Source: Streptomyces xantholiticus
GTDB taxonomy: Bacteria; Actinomycetota; Actinomycetes; Streptomycetales; Streptomycetaceae
Length of the DNA: 64,000 bases
Direction: 5' to 3'
Assembly (NCBI RefSeq): GCF_014651015.1
Contig: NZ_BMWB01000011.1
Span: forward strand, 20,835 to 84,834
Shown here: positions 7,965-16,185 of the stretch, one piece after another
Numbering within the stretch: the first letter of the stretch is position 1
How the letters are laid out: each line of letters starts with the position of its first letter
Program-made: the position numbers and the translations under genes
Notes under the pieces: generated by a model
Databases searched by the model: none
What the model was told of the DNA's origin: nothing
The model's input: only the letters and a program-made list of their open reading frames with translations

Positions 7965-8789
7965 ATGCAGGAGAACGAGCGGCGGTCCCGCTTCGCGGAG
8001 GAGGCCCGCTCCGAGCGCCCGGACCTGGCCCTGCTGTGCCTGCTCATCGGTGCGGAGGCGGACCCGTCGCTGGACGAGGCGGGCATGGACGCGGCCCAGA
8101 TCGAGCTGGACCGCCTGGCCGGGATGCTCCCGTACGGGCTGCGCGGCCCGCAGGCCTGGGCGGCGGCCCTCGGGGACCTGCTCGGCGGCCGCGAGGGCTT
8201 CCACGGCACCCCCGGCGACTACCAGCACCTGGAGTCCTCGCTCCTGCACCAGGTCCTGCGCCGCCGCCGCGGACTGCCGATCCTGCTCTCGGTCGTATGG
8301 ACGGAGGTCGCCCGCCGGGCGGGCGGCCATGTCTACGGGGTGGCCCTGCCCGGTCACTTCGTCGTCGGGTTCGGCGACCCCGACGAGCAGGTGCTGGCCG
8401 ACCCCTTCGCGGCCGGCCGCGTCCTGTCCGACGCGGACACAGAACTCCTCGTCACCAGCACAACGGGCACCTCCCCGACCCCGTCCATGCTGACGCCCGC
8501 CGATCCGCTCACCGTGGTGTCGCGCATGCTCAACAACATCCGCGCCTGGGCAGCCCTGCGCCCGGAGCAGTCCGCGGTCGCCCTCTGGGCGCTCGACCTC
8601 CTGCTGCTCCTCCCCTCCCACCCGGCCCGCCTCCGATTCGAGCGTGCCCAGTTGCTCGTACAGCGCGGCGACTTCGTGACGGGCGCGGCGGAGATGGACG
8701 CGTACGCGGAAGTCGTGGACGCGGTCGAACCGACGGCGGCGGAGACGATCAGGGGCCAGGCACGGGCGGCCCGGGCCAGACTGAACTGA
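7965..8789 (+). CDS. SirB1-family transglutaminase-like protein
   Basis: A 274-residue SirB1/Transglut_core2 protein. The ATG at 7965 lies 20 bp after the GNAT stop, so the two probably form an operon. Conserved segments include the helix GDYQHLESSLLHQVLRRRRG, then LPILLSVVWTEVARRAG, the GVALPGHFVVGF core, and a TPR-like C-terminal helical region. The catalytic cysteine of true transglutaminases is not evident (LSVV replaces it), which is usual for SirB1 proteins. Biochemical role unknown. Confidence 0.85.
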   Translation: MQENERRSRFAEEARSERPDLALLCLLIGAEADPSLDEAGMDAAQIELDRLAGMLPYGLRGPQAWAAALGDLLGGREGFHGTPGDYQHLESSLLHQVLRRRRGLPILLSVVWTEVARRAGGHVYGVALPGHFVVGFGDPDEQVLADPFAAGRVLSDADTELLVTSTTGTSPTPSMLTPADPLTVVSRMLNNIRAWAALRPEQSAVALWALDLLLLLPSHPARLRFERAQLLVQRGDFVTGAAEMDAYAEVVDAVEPTAAETIRGQARAARARLN

Positions 8790-8875
8790 GGCGGTCGTGG
8801 GGTGTGGGGATGTCACACTTCGCGCTCGGGGAGGTCGACCCCACGCCCGCGGCGGTACGCCGGCGCGGGCACGAC

Positions 8876-9229
8876 TCACCGGAACTCGTGCACGACCTCG
8901 ATCTCGCCGACGATGTGGGCGTTGAACTCGTCCAGGTCCTCGGCCGGCACCCACAGCTCCAGAATCGTCTCCCCGCCGGCCTGCTGGACGGGGTACCGCG
9001 CGGCGAACTCCGACTCGACCTCGAAACGCGTGACGAATCCGGCGCCGTCGTGCTTGACGTTCCAGTCACGGGCGATGCGGATCGCGTAGTCCTCGTTGAG
9101 CACGGGATAGAAGATCGGCTGCTCCGGCAACCGCGGCGGCCAGGCCCGCCACCCCGACTCCCGTACGAGATCGAGCTCGACAGGGCCGGTGGGACGCCAG
9201 AGGGTGGTAGTGGCAGGGCTGCTGGTCAT
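8876..9229 (-). CDS. Conserved Streptomyces protein of unknown function
   Basis: A 117-residue soluble protein. The start at ATG 9229 is preferred; a longer frame exists but is compositionally antisense-like upstream. Recognisable blocks are ESGWRAWPPRLPEQPIFYPV, NEDYAIRIARDWN and ELWVPAEDLDEFNAHIVG. Homologues are commonly tagged ADP-ribosylation/crystallin J1, a name not supported by any motif I can see. It is convergent with the SirB1 gene and divergent from the Rhs gene. Confidence 0.75.
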   Translation of the reverse strand: MTSSPATTTLWRPTGPVELDLVRESGWRAWPPRLPEQPIFYPVLNEDYAIRIARDWNVKHDGAGFVTRFEVESEFAARYPVQQAGGETILELWVPAEDLDEFNAHIVGEIEVVHEFR

Positions 9230-9541
9230 GAGATCGGACGATAACGCCGGGGCAGGCCACGGGCCACGGGTTTCCGAACGGGGCCGGGGGAGACGGAGAG
9301 CAGCGCCCCCACGGGCGGACCTTGCAGGTCGGTCCCACGCGATCGGCACGGCCTGCCGGTGTTCGTGACGTCGATGCTCCTGGGCGGCTCGGCCTGCCAC
9401 TCCCGTACCGCAACGTCCTTGTGACGTTGGTCGCTTGTCGGGCCGTCAGCCCATAACCACCTTGGTCGACAGACCACGAAGTGAGATCTTTTTCGCACAT
9501 GCATTCTGCGAACACGGGCTCGCACGGGGGGAATTCGCACT
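9230..9541. promoter_or_regulatory. 312-bp gene-free region upstream of the Rhs toxin
   Basis: No gene is seen. Its right end carries the ribosome-binding site of the Rhs gene (ggggggaa, 8 nt before the GTG) and a small inverted repeat, ttcgca-N9-tgcgaa, near 9490-9515. It should contain the divergent promoters of the 8876-9229 gene and the Rhs gene. No confident -10/-35 pair was assigned. Confidence 0.4.
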
Positions 9542-12500
9542 GTGGCCGTAACTGTGCCCGACTGGGCCGACACCCTGCTTGACGTCATCGGCGTCAACTG
9601 GCCGAACGTCGACGAGGACGCCTACCGCGACATGGCGGACACCCTTCGGGAGTTCGCCGAGGACCTCGAGGACGACGGCCATCTGGCGAACCAGCATGTG
9701 CAACGTTTGCTGTCGTCCGGCCACGGCGAGGCCATCGACGCCCTGAACGGCCACTGGGGCAAGGTCAAGGACAAGCACATCAAGGACATCGCCGGGGCCG
9801 CCCGCATCATCGCGGGCGCCCTGGACAAGGCCGCCACGGCGATCGAGGCGATGAAGTACGTCGCCATCGGCCATCTGGGTGTCCTCGCCGGCAAGGCAGG
9901 CGTCTCCATGGCCCTCATACCCGTGACCGGCGGCCTCTCGATGCTCCTCGGCGCGGCGGCCATCGGCGTCTGCCAGCAGGCCGTCCGCAAGGTCATCAAG
10001 GAGTGCATGGAGGAGGTCGTCGCCTACATCGTCGCCGCGATGACCGAACCGGCCGTCGCCGCGCTGGAGAACATGGCCGCCGACCTCGCCATCCAGCTCG
10101 GCGCCGACGCGCTGGGCCTCCAGAACGGCGTCGACATGAACCAGGTCGGCCAGGCGGGCAAGGACGGCTTCAAGGAGGGTGTGCAGGGAGCCAAGGACGC
10201 CATGCACCTCGCCTCCGCCGGCGGCTCGGCCGGCCCCGGCGCCGGCAAGGGCGTCCACATCGAGCACTCCGAGCATGAACGCGCCGGTACCAAGCTGAAC
10301 CTGGTCAGCATCGGCGTCCACGGCAAGACCGCCGGCAAGCTGACGAAGGCCAAGTCCCACCACGGCCGCACCCGCGGCAGGGACGACATCGCCGGCGCGC
10401 TGGACCCGGTGGTCGACAAGGCCATGGAGGCCCTGGGCAAGGCCACCAAAGAGATGGGCGACCACCTCGGCAAGAAGCTGCCGAAGGCCGTCAAGGACAT
10501 CTCCGACAACCAGAAGAAGACCGACCAGGACATCAAGGACAGGCTGGCCCGGCAGAACAAGGGGGACGGCGACGGGCGCGACGGCGCGAAGGGCGGCACC
10601 GGCTCCGGAGGCAGCCGGTCCAAGGACTCCGCCCACACCAAGCCGAATTCGCTCAAGGACGCCAAGGACGATCCGCGCCGCAACGGCATCTCGCTCGAGA
10701 AGAAGACCTGTGAGAACGACCCGGTGGACGTCGCCACCGGCGAGATGACACTGCCCCAGACGGATCTGTCCCTGCCGGGCGTCCTGCCCCTCGTCCTCCG
10801 GCGCACGCACCTCTCCGAATACCGCTACGGCCAGTGGTTCGGCCGTAGCTGGGCCTCGACCCTGGACGAGCGGATCGAACTCGACCCGCTCGGCGGGGGC
10901 GCGGTCTGGTCACGCGAGGACGGCTCCCTCCTGATCTACCCCCGGCTGCCGCTGCCGGACGACCTCGACGGCGTCCTGCCTCTTGAGGGGGTGCGTCTGC
11001 CTCTCCTGCACGGCGGCGAGGGCAACGGGGAGACCACCTATCGCGTCACCGATCCGCACTCCGGCCTGACGCGCTCGTTCACCGGCAGCCCTTACAACGA
11101 GTCGTCCGCGTACTGGCTCAGGGAGATCGAGGACCGCAACCTCAACCGGATCACGTTCACCCGCCGCGGCGACGGCAGTCCAACGGCCGTCACTCACGAC
11201 GCCGGCTACCGCGTCACCCTTGTCGTCGAGGACTCCCGCGTACGCGAACTCGCCCTGCGCACCCCCGACGGACCGGTCACCGTCATGCGCTACGGCTACG
11301 ACCCACAGGGCAACCTCGACGCCGTCACCAACTCCTCCGGCCTGCCGCTCCGCTTCACATACGACGCCGACGCCAGAATCACCTCCTGGACCGACCGGAA
11401 CGACTCGACGTTCCGGTACGTGTACGACGCTGCCGGCCGTGTCGTCCGCACGATCGGCCCGGACGGCTACCTGTCCTCCACGTTCGCCTACGACGCCCAC
11501 CCCGAGACCGGCGACCCCATCACGCGTTACACGGACTCGGTCGGCGCCACCAAGATCTACCAGTTCAACGACCGCCTCCAGGTCGTCGCCGAGACCGACC
11601 CTCTCGGCAACTCGACCCGGCAGGCCTTCGACCGGTACGACCGCCTCCTCTCGCGCACCGACGCCCTCGGTCGGACCACCACGTACACCTACGACGACCG
11701 CGGCAACCTCACCCGTGTCGACCACCCGGACGGCACCGCGGCCACCGTCGAGTACAACGAGCTGAACCAGCTCACCTCGGTCACCGGCCCGGACGGGGCG
11801 ACGTCACGGCAGGAGTACGACGAACGCGGCAACCCCACCCTCTTCACCCGCCCGAACGGGTCGACGACCCGGCTCACGCACGGCCCGCGCGGCCAGCTCA
11901 CCGGAGTCGACGACTCCCTGGGCGCGCTGGACCGACTGCACTGCGACGCGGCCGGTCTGCCGCTTGCGATCCGCGGCCCGCTCGGCACGATCACCCGCTA
12001 CACGCGAGACGCATTCGGCCGGGCGACCAGGATCACCGATCCGCAGGGCCGCACGACCGAGTTGGAGTGGACGGTCGAGGGCAAGCTTGCCCGCCGGACC
12101 GACCCGGACGGCTCGCAGCAGTCGTGGACGTACGACGGCGAGGGCAACTGTCTGGTCCACACGGATGCGGTGGGGGGCGAGACCCGCTTCGAGTACACCC
12201 ACTTCGACCTGGTCGCCGCCCGCATCACACCCGACGGCGCCCGTCACGAGTTCGCGCACGACACGGAGCTGCGTCTCGCCGCCGTGACGAACCCGCTTGG
12301 CCTCACCTGGAGCTACGAGTACGACGTGGCCGGGCGTCTCACCTCGGAGACGGACTTCGACGGCCGCACCCTCGCCTACACCCATGACGCGATGGGCCGC
12401 CTGTCCGCCCGTACGAACGGCCTCGGGCAGACGGTCCGCTACGAGCGCGACTCGGCGGGCCGCGTGATCACGAAGGATGCGGACGGTGCGGTCACCCGCT

Positions 12501-14413
12501 TCACCTACGACATCCACGGTCACCTCGCCAGTGCCGTAAGCCCGGACGCCGAACTGTCCTTCGTGCGCGACAGCTCGGGCCGCATCCTCCAAGAGATCTG
12601 CAACGGCCGGGAACTGAGCAACGCCTACGACGAGACCGGCCGCCGCATCCGCCGCACCACCCCCTCGGGAGCGGTCAGCACCTGGTCCTTCCCCGCGGAC
12701 CTCCACGCCGAGCTGAACGCCTCGGGCCACCCTGTGGTCTTCGAGTTCGACGAGTCGGGCAGGGAGAGCACCCGCCGCATCGGCGACACACTGGCCATCG
12801 AGCACGGCTACGACGCCGGCGGCCGCCTGACCGACCAGCGCGTCCGGGGTGCCGGTGACCGGACCCTCCAGCACCGCACCTACACGTACCGCGCGGACGG
12901 CCACCTCACCTCGGTCGACGACCGGCTCGGCGGCCGACGGCAGTTGGAACTGACCCGCGAAGGCCGGGTCACGGGCGTCACCGCCGAGAACTGGAGCGAG
13001 CGGTACGCCTACGACGAGGCCGGCAACCAGACGGCAGCGTCCTCCCCCGGCGACGGTGACACCGACGGCCCGCGCGAGTACGTCGGTACCCGCATCACCC
13101 GCGCGGGCAGGGTCCGCTACGAACACGACGCGCAGGGCCGGGTCGTCCTGCGCCAGAAGGCCCGTCTCTCGCGCAAGCCGGACACCTGGCACTACGGCTG
13201 GGACGCCGAGGACCGCCTCGTCTCTGTCACCACACCCGACGGGACGCGCTGGCGCTACCTGTACGACGCGCTGGGCCGCCGAATCGCCAAGCAACGGCTG
13301 TCGGCGGACGGGACGACGGTCGCCGAGGAGGTGACCTTCGCCTGGGACGGCGACACCCTGTGCGAACAGACCACGTCGCTCGCCGACTCCCCCGATTCCA
13401 TCGCCCTGACCTGGGACCACGACGGCGTGAAGCCGGTCACCCAGGTGGAACGCCGGCTCCTGGACCAGTCGGAGGTCGACCGCCGCTTCTTCGCGATCGT
13501 CACGGACCTGGTCGGGACGCCACGCGAACTCGTCGACGAGCAGGGCGAGGTGGCATGGCGCACCCGCGCGACCCTGTGGGGCACGACGACGTGGAACCGC
13601 GGCGCGAGCGCGTACACGCCGCTGCGCTTCCCCGGGCAGTACTTCGACCCCGAGTCGGGCCTCCACTACAACCGCCACCGCCACTACGACCCCGAGTCGG
13701 GCCGCTACATCTCCCCGGACCCGCTCGGCCTGACCCCGGCACCGAACGCGGTCACCTACGTCGACAACCCGACACGGTGGATCGACCCGCTGGGGTTGGC
13801 CACATGCCCGCACAGGGCGAAGGAACCCCGCCACAGCGTGGTGCTGGGCGTGAACCAGAGGCCCACATTCGCGTCGAATACGCTGGCGAGGTACCTACGC
13901 AATGACCCCAACGACCCGGATCACGACCCGAACAGGCCCCAGGACCCGGGAGCGCACACCTACAACGGTGGAGACTACGCCGGGATCGAAGGTGGAGCGC
14001 CCGTGTGGATGACCAATGTCATGGAAGCCATCCAGGATCGCAACAGCACCCTTTCCATTACCCTCGACGGAATGCAGCAAAGGGGCGGCGCCACCGGCGA
14101 CTGGAACACGCCTGAGACGATCGTCGCAGCGTTCCAGAATGCAGTGGCGGACGGCTCTCCGTACTCCACCAAGGAAGGAAACAGGCCGCCCGACGGGCTT
14201 GGAACAGCCTGGGAAATGAGCCAAGTTGCCTACTACGTGAAGAAGTACGAGATGGATGTCGCGGACGGATACCCAGAGAACCTGCGCGACGGGCGCCCCT
14301 GGGAAGAGATCCACTGGTACACACGCGACGACGAGAACGGGGGCTACAGGGAGATCAAGATACCCAAGCCGGATATTCCTGAAATCCAAGTGCCCAAACT
14401 GAATGGACAGTGA
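9542..14413 (+). CDS. Rhs/YD-repeat polymorphic toxin, type 27-like tip
   Basis: A 1,623-residue giant. Residues ~1-230 are a helical WXG-like leader (WADTLLDVIGVNWP..., NGHWGKV) with a hydrophobic AGVSMALIPVTGGLSMLLGA stretch, as in actinobacterial toxins proposed to use type VII secretion. Residues ~230-390 are a Lys/Asp-rich linker. At D393 DPVDVATGEM starts a DUF6531-type entry domain. YD repeats fill ~480-1350. The RHS core (RFPGQYFDPESGLHYN, RYISPDPLGL) spans ~1358-1397. The PxxxxDPxGL autocleavage-type motif NPTRWIDPLGL ends at 1419. The remaining ~204 residues are the toxin tip (HSVVLGVN, LSITLDGM, GTAWEMSQVAYYV), which I recall as polymorphic toxin type 27; its activity is unknown. 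Its stop overlaps the next gene by GTGA. Confidence 0.9.
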   Translation: MAVTVPDWADTLLDVIGVNWPNVDEDAYRDMADTLREFAEDLEDDGHLANQHVQRLLSSGHGEAIDALNGHWGKVKDKHIKDIAGAARIIAGALDKAATAIEAMKYVAIGHLGVLAGKAGVSMALIPVTGGLSMLLGAAAIGVCQQAVRKVIKECMEEVVAYIVAAMTEPAVAALENMAADLAIQLGADALGLQNGVDMNQVGQAGKDGFKEGVQGAKDAMHLASAGGSAGPGAGKGVHIEHSEHERAGTKLNLVSIGVHGKTAGKLTKAKSHHGRTRGRDDIAGALDPVVDKAMEALGKATKEMGDHLGKKLPKAVKDISDNQKKTDQDIKDRLARQNKGDGDGRDGAKGGTGSGGSRSKDSAHTKPNSLKDAKDDPRRNGISLEKKTCENDPVDVATGEMTLPQTDLSLPGVLPLVLRRTHLSEYRYGQWFGRSWASTLDERIELDPLGGGAVWSREDGSLLIYPRLPLPDDLDGVLPLEGVRLPLLHGGEGNGETTYRVTDPHSGLTRSFTGSPYNESSAYWLREIEDRNLNRITFTRRGDGSPTAVTHDAGYRVTLVVEDSRVRELALRTPDGPVTVMRYGYDPQGNLDAVTNSSGLPLRFTYDADARITSWTDRNDSTFRYVYDAAGRVVRTIGPDGYLSSTFAYDAHPETGDPITRYTDSVGATKIYQFNDRLQVVAETDPLGNSTRQAFDRYDRLLSRTDALGRTTTYTYDDRGNLTRVDHPDGTAATVEYNELNQLTSVTGPDGATSRQEYDERGNPTLFTRPNGSTTRLTHGPRGQLTGVDDSLGALDRLHCDAAGLPLAIRGPLGTITRYTRDAFGRATRITDPQGRTTELEWTVEGKLARRTDPDGSQQSWTYDGEGNCLVHTDAVGGETRFEYTHFDLVAARITPDGARHEFAHDTELRLAAVTNPLGLTWSYEYDVAGRLTSETDFDGRTLAYTHDAMGRLSARTNGLGQTVRYERDSAGRVITKDADGAVTRFTYDIHGHLASAVSPDAELSFVRDSSGRILQEICNGRELSNAYDETGRRIRRTTPSGAVSTWSFPADLHAELNASGHPVVFEFDESGRESTRRIGDTLAIEHGYDAGGRLTDQRVRGAGDRTLQHRTYTYRADGHLTSVDDRLGGRRQLELTREGRVTGVTAENWSERYAYDEAGNQTAASSPGDGDTDGPREYVGTRITRAGRVRYEHDAQGRVVLRQKARLSRKPDTWHYGWDAEDRLVSVTTPDGTRWRYLYDALGRRIAKQRLSADGTTVAEEVTFAWDGDTLCEQTTSLADSPDSIALTWDHDGVKPVTQVERRLLDQSEVDRRFFAIVTDLVGTPRELVDEQGEVAWRTRATLWGTTTWNRGASAYTPLRFPGQYFDPESGLHYNRHRHYDPESGRYISPDPLGLTPAPNAVTYVDNPTRWIDPLGLATCPHRAKEPRHSVVLGVNQRPTFASNTLARYLRNDPNDPDHDPNRPQDPGAHTYNGGDYAGIEGGAPVWMTNVMEAIQDRNSTLSITLDGMQQRGGATGDWNTPETIVAAFQNAVADGSPYSTKEGNRPPDGLGTAWEMSQVAYYVKKYEMDVADGYPENLRDGRPWEEIHWYTRDDENGGYREIKIPKPDIPEIQVPKLNGQ

Positions 14414-14790
14414 AGCGCGAAATGCAGAACAATGATTCCATGGAGGCTGCAGCCATGGTGGCCTCCGAATGGCGGGCGATCCTGGAGTACGACCGCGACC
14501 TCATCGATCCCGCTATGGTCCGTGCCGCCTACGCCCAACCCCGCCTGCAGGAACTGTTTCCTCGCGTCAGCCACGGGATCCTGCACCTGAGCCGGTGCAC
14601 GGGCTTCCCCTCATCGCATGACATCCCCCTGGTATACCCCCTGGTCAAGGGAGGCTTCCAGGTCTCTGGCACATCCGACACCGGAATCCTGGGCGAGGTG
14701 GCCACGCTCGAGGAGGCGTTCGCCCTGGTAGCGGTCAACCTGCCAGAAGGCTGCGGGCCAGCCATCATCGGAACGGCCAATGACCTGTGA
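14410..14790 (+). CDS. DUF6193-like protein 1, candidate immunity protein
   Basis: A 126-residue soluble protein. Its GTG overlaps the Rhs stop codon (GTGA), so translation is probably coupled to the toxin. Conserved blocks shared with the next three genes are LIDPAMVRAAYAQPRL, VSHGILHLSRCT, GGFQV, LGEVATLEEAFAL, and LPEGCGPAIIGTANDL. An ATG six codons in is an alternative start. Family assignment to DUF6193 is from memory of the RAAYAQPRL/SHG/SRCT pattern. The immunity role is inferred from position immediately 3' of a modular toxin tip. Confidence 0.8.
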   Translation: MKREMQNNDSMEAAAMVASEWRAILEYDRDLIDPAMVRAAYAQPRLQELFPRVSHGILHLSRCTGFPSSHDIPLVYPLVKGGFQVSGTSDTGILGEVATLEEAFALVAVNLPEGCGPAIIGTANDL

Positions 14791-15125
14791 CCGCAGACAG
14801 CGTTACCGCTCAGTGGCTAGATCTCCTGCAGGCTCCATCGGACCTAGTCGATCCAGTGATGGTCCGAGCGGCATACGCACAGCCACGGCTGCGGGAGCTT
14901 TACCCCGGTGTGAGTCACGGCATCATGTTCTTCAAGCAAGGCGACGGACTCACGGGCACTCCCGTTGGAGGCTATGTATATCCCAGGGAGACCGGCCGCT
15001 TCTGGGTTCGCGGGCCCCTCGGCGTGGGCTCACTCGGTGAAGTAGACACACTTGAGGAGGCGTTCGCACTGGTCGTGGCGAGTCTCCCCCAGGACAGCGA
15101 GTCGGCCCCCACGGAGGAGCTATGA
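14787..15125 (+). CDS. DUF6193-like protein 2, candidate immunity protein
   Basis: A 112-residue paralogue whose GTG overlaps the stop of copy 1 (GTGA). It keeps LVDPVMVRAAYAQPRLREL, VSHGIMFF and LGVGSLGEVDTLEEAFALVV. It lacks the SRCT cysteine motif, having FKQGDGL instead. Its C-terminus diverges after SLPQD into SESAPTEEL, losing the GCGPAIIGT tail. A nearly matching 3' segment reappears at 16008-16168. It may be functionally diverged or partly decayed. Confidence 0.75.
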   Translation: MTADSVTAQWLDLLQAPSDLVDPVMVRAAYAQPRLRELYPGVSHGIMFFKQGDGLTGTPVGGYVYPRETGRFWVRGPLGVGSLGEVDTLEEAFALVVASLPQDSESAPTEEL

Positions 15126-15475
15126 CGCGGGCTGCGGAGATTGTGGCTGCCCAGTGGCAGCAGGTCCTGGCGTACGCCGATAGCGTGGTCGATTCGGTCA
15201 TGGTCCGCGCCGCGTACGCGCAGCCGCGGCTGCGGGAGCTGCACCCCGCGGTGAGCCACGGCACCCTGTTCCTCAGCCGGTGCACCGAGCTGCCGGGCTC
15301 CCTCGTGCCCGTGGTGTACCGCAAGGTCGAAGGCGGCTACCAAGTGGACGCCCACGGCATCGGCAGCCTCGGCGAGGTGGACGCCGTCGAGGAGGCCTTC
15401 GCGCTTGTCGTGGCCAACCTGCCCAAGGGCTGTGGCCCGGCCGTCATCGGTACGGCGGTCGACGTCCCTGGCTGA
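15122..15475 (+). CDS. DUF6193-like protein 3, candidate immunity protein
   Basis: A 117-residue paralogue. Its ATG overlaps the stop of copy 2 (ATGA) and has a GGAGGAG site inside copy 2. It contains VVDSVMVRAAYAQPRLREL, VSHGTLFLSRCTELP, GIGSLGEVDAVEEAFALVV and LPKGCGPAVIGTAVDVPG. Its last 120 bases and the DNA just beyond its stop are repeated at 17882-18038, where they overlap the live DUF397 gene. Confidence 0.8.
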   Translation: MTRAAEIVAAQWQQVLAYADSVVDSVMVRAAYAQPRLRELHPAVSHGTLFLSRCTELPGSLVPVVYRKVEGGYQVDAHGIGSLGEVDAVEEAFALVVANLPKGCGPAVIGTAVDVPG

Positions 15476-15512
15476 GGTCGCCGGCCCGGACGGCGGTGGT
15501 GAAGGAAGCCCA
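15356..15512. repeat. 157-bp direct repeat, copy 1
   Basis: Matches 17882-18038 with 8 differences by eye (~95% identity). It covers the 3' end of DUF6193 copy 3 plus about 37 bp corresponding to the C-terminal codons of DUF397 on the opposite strand. The two copies flank copy 4, relic A and the ATPase gene. Confidence 0.85.
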
Positions 15513-15590
15513 AGCGGCCGGGGCAAACGTCACCGACGGGGCGGGTCAGCGCGAGGTGGCTCCGCCGCTGGTTGGAGTCGGCCTCCAAAC
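15476..15590 (-). pseudogene. DUF397 C-terminal relic
   Basis: Read on the minus strand, this stretch encodes the same ending as the intact DUF397 protein at 17994-18197 (WASFTTAVRAGDLS). Here it is not followed by the stop codon and is out of frame with the preceding residues. The upstream part (LTRPVGDVCPG) aligns loosely with LTGPSVAFDPG of the intact gene after a frameshift. No start or complete frame exists. It shows that a DUF6193-DUF397 junction was duplicated. Confidence 0.55.
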
Positions 15591-15620
15591 CTCCATGCCA
15601 CAAAGAGGAGCGTGACTCAG

Positions 15621-16007
15621 GTGGCGAAGGATAAGGGTGACCCGGGTGTGCCGGAGTCGGTCACCAAGGAGTGGCTCAGCGTCCTGTCGGAACCATCGAG
15701 TGTCATCGATCCCGCCCTGACGCGCGCGGCGTACGAGAATCCACAACTGCGGTCATTCCTTCCCCTGATCAGTCACGGATCTCTTCAATTCAGCCGCTGC
15801 ACGCGGTACCCGTGGTCCCGGGACGTACCCGCGCTCTTCAGGAGGCGCGCCGGTGGCTTCTCAGTGATCCGTATGTGGGAAACGGGAGAGTCCGGCCGTC
15901 GCGAAGTAGGGGTGGCGGACACTGCGGAAGAGGCAGTCGCACTGCTCGTGGCAACTCTTCCCAGGGAGTGGGGACCTGCAATCGAAGGGACGTACGACGA
16001 CCTGTGA
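15621..16007 (+). CDS. DUF6193-like protein 4, candidate immunity protein
   Basis: A 128-residue paralogue, more diverged than copies 1-3: VIDPALTRAAYENPQLRSF, ISHGSLQFSRCTRYPWSRD, ADTAEEAVALLV, LPREWGPAIEGTYDDL. The GTG at 15621 is chosen because AGGAG lies ~10 nt upstream; a GTG at 15612 is too close to that site. Unlike copies 1-3 it is not coupled to its predecessor (145-bp gap containing the DUF397 relic), so it arrived as a separate cassette. Confidence 0.78.
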   Translation: MAKDKGDPGVPESVTKEWLSVLSEPSSVIDPALTRAAYENPQLRSFLPLISHGSLQFSRCTRYPWSRDVPALFRRRAGGFSVIRMWETGESGRREVGVADTAEEAVALLVATLPREWGPAIEGTYDDL

Positions 16008-16168
16008 ATTCCAGGGAGACCGGCCGCTTCCGGGTACGAGAACCACTCGGTGTGGGGTCGCTTGGCGAGGTCGACACGCTCGAGCAGGCCTTTGCGCTCG
16101 TGGTGGCAAACCTGCCCGAGGGGTGCGGCCCGGCCGTCATCGGTACGGCGGACGACGTGCCTGGCTGA
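16008..16168 (+). pseudogene. DUF6193 relic A (C-terminal fragment)
   Basis: Starting right at the stop of copy 4, a frame reads RETGRFRVREPLGVGSLGEV and DTLEQAFALVVANLP..GTADDVPG and ends at a TGA. It matches the last ~50 codons of copy 2 and continues into the canonical tail that copy 2 has lost. There is no start codon or ribosome-binding site. The shared DNA begins at ccagggagaccggccgctt, suggesting a recombination joint. Confidence 0.75.
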
Positions 16169-16185
16169 GCTCTCCCGACCGCTCG

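Noticed and set aside
7127-9244. A 705-codon plus-strand frame overlapping the GNAT and SirB1 genes
   Set aside because: Out of frame with both recognised genes and Arg/Pro/Gly-rich.
11804-13834. A 676-codon minus-strand frame inside the Rhs gene
   Set aside because: Antisense shadow produced by G/C-rich third positions and YD-repeat periodicity; no ribosome-binding site and Val/Gly/Arg-biased product.
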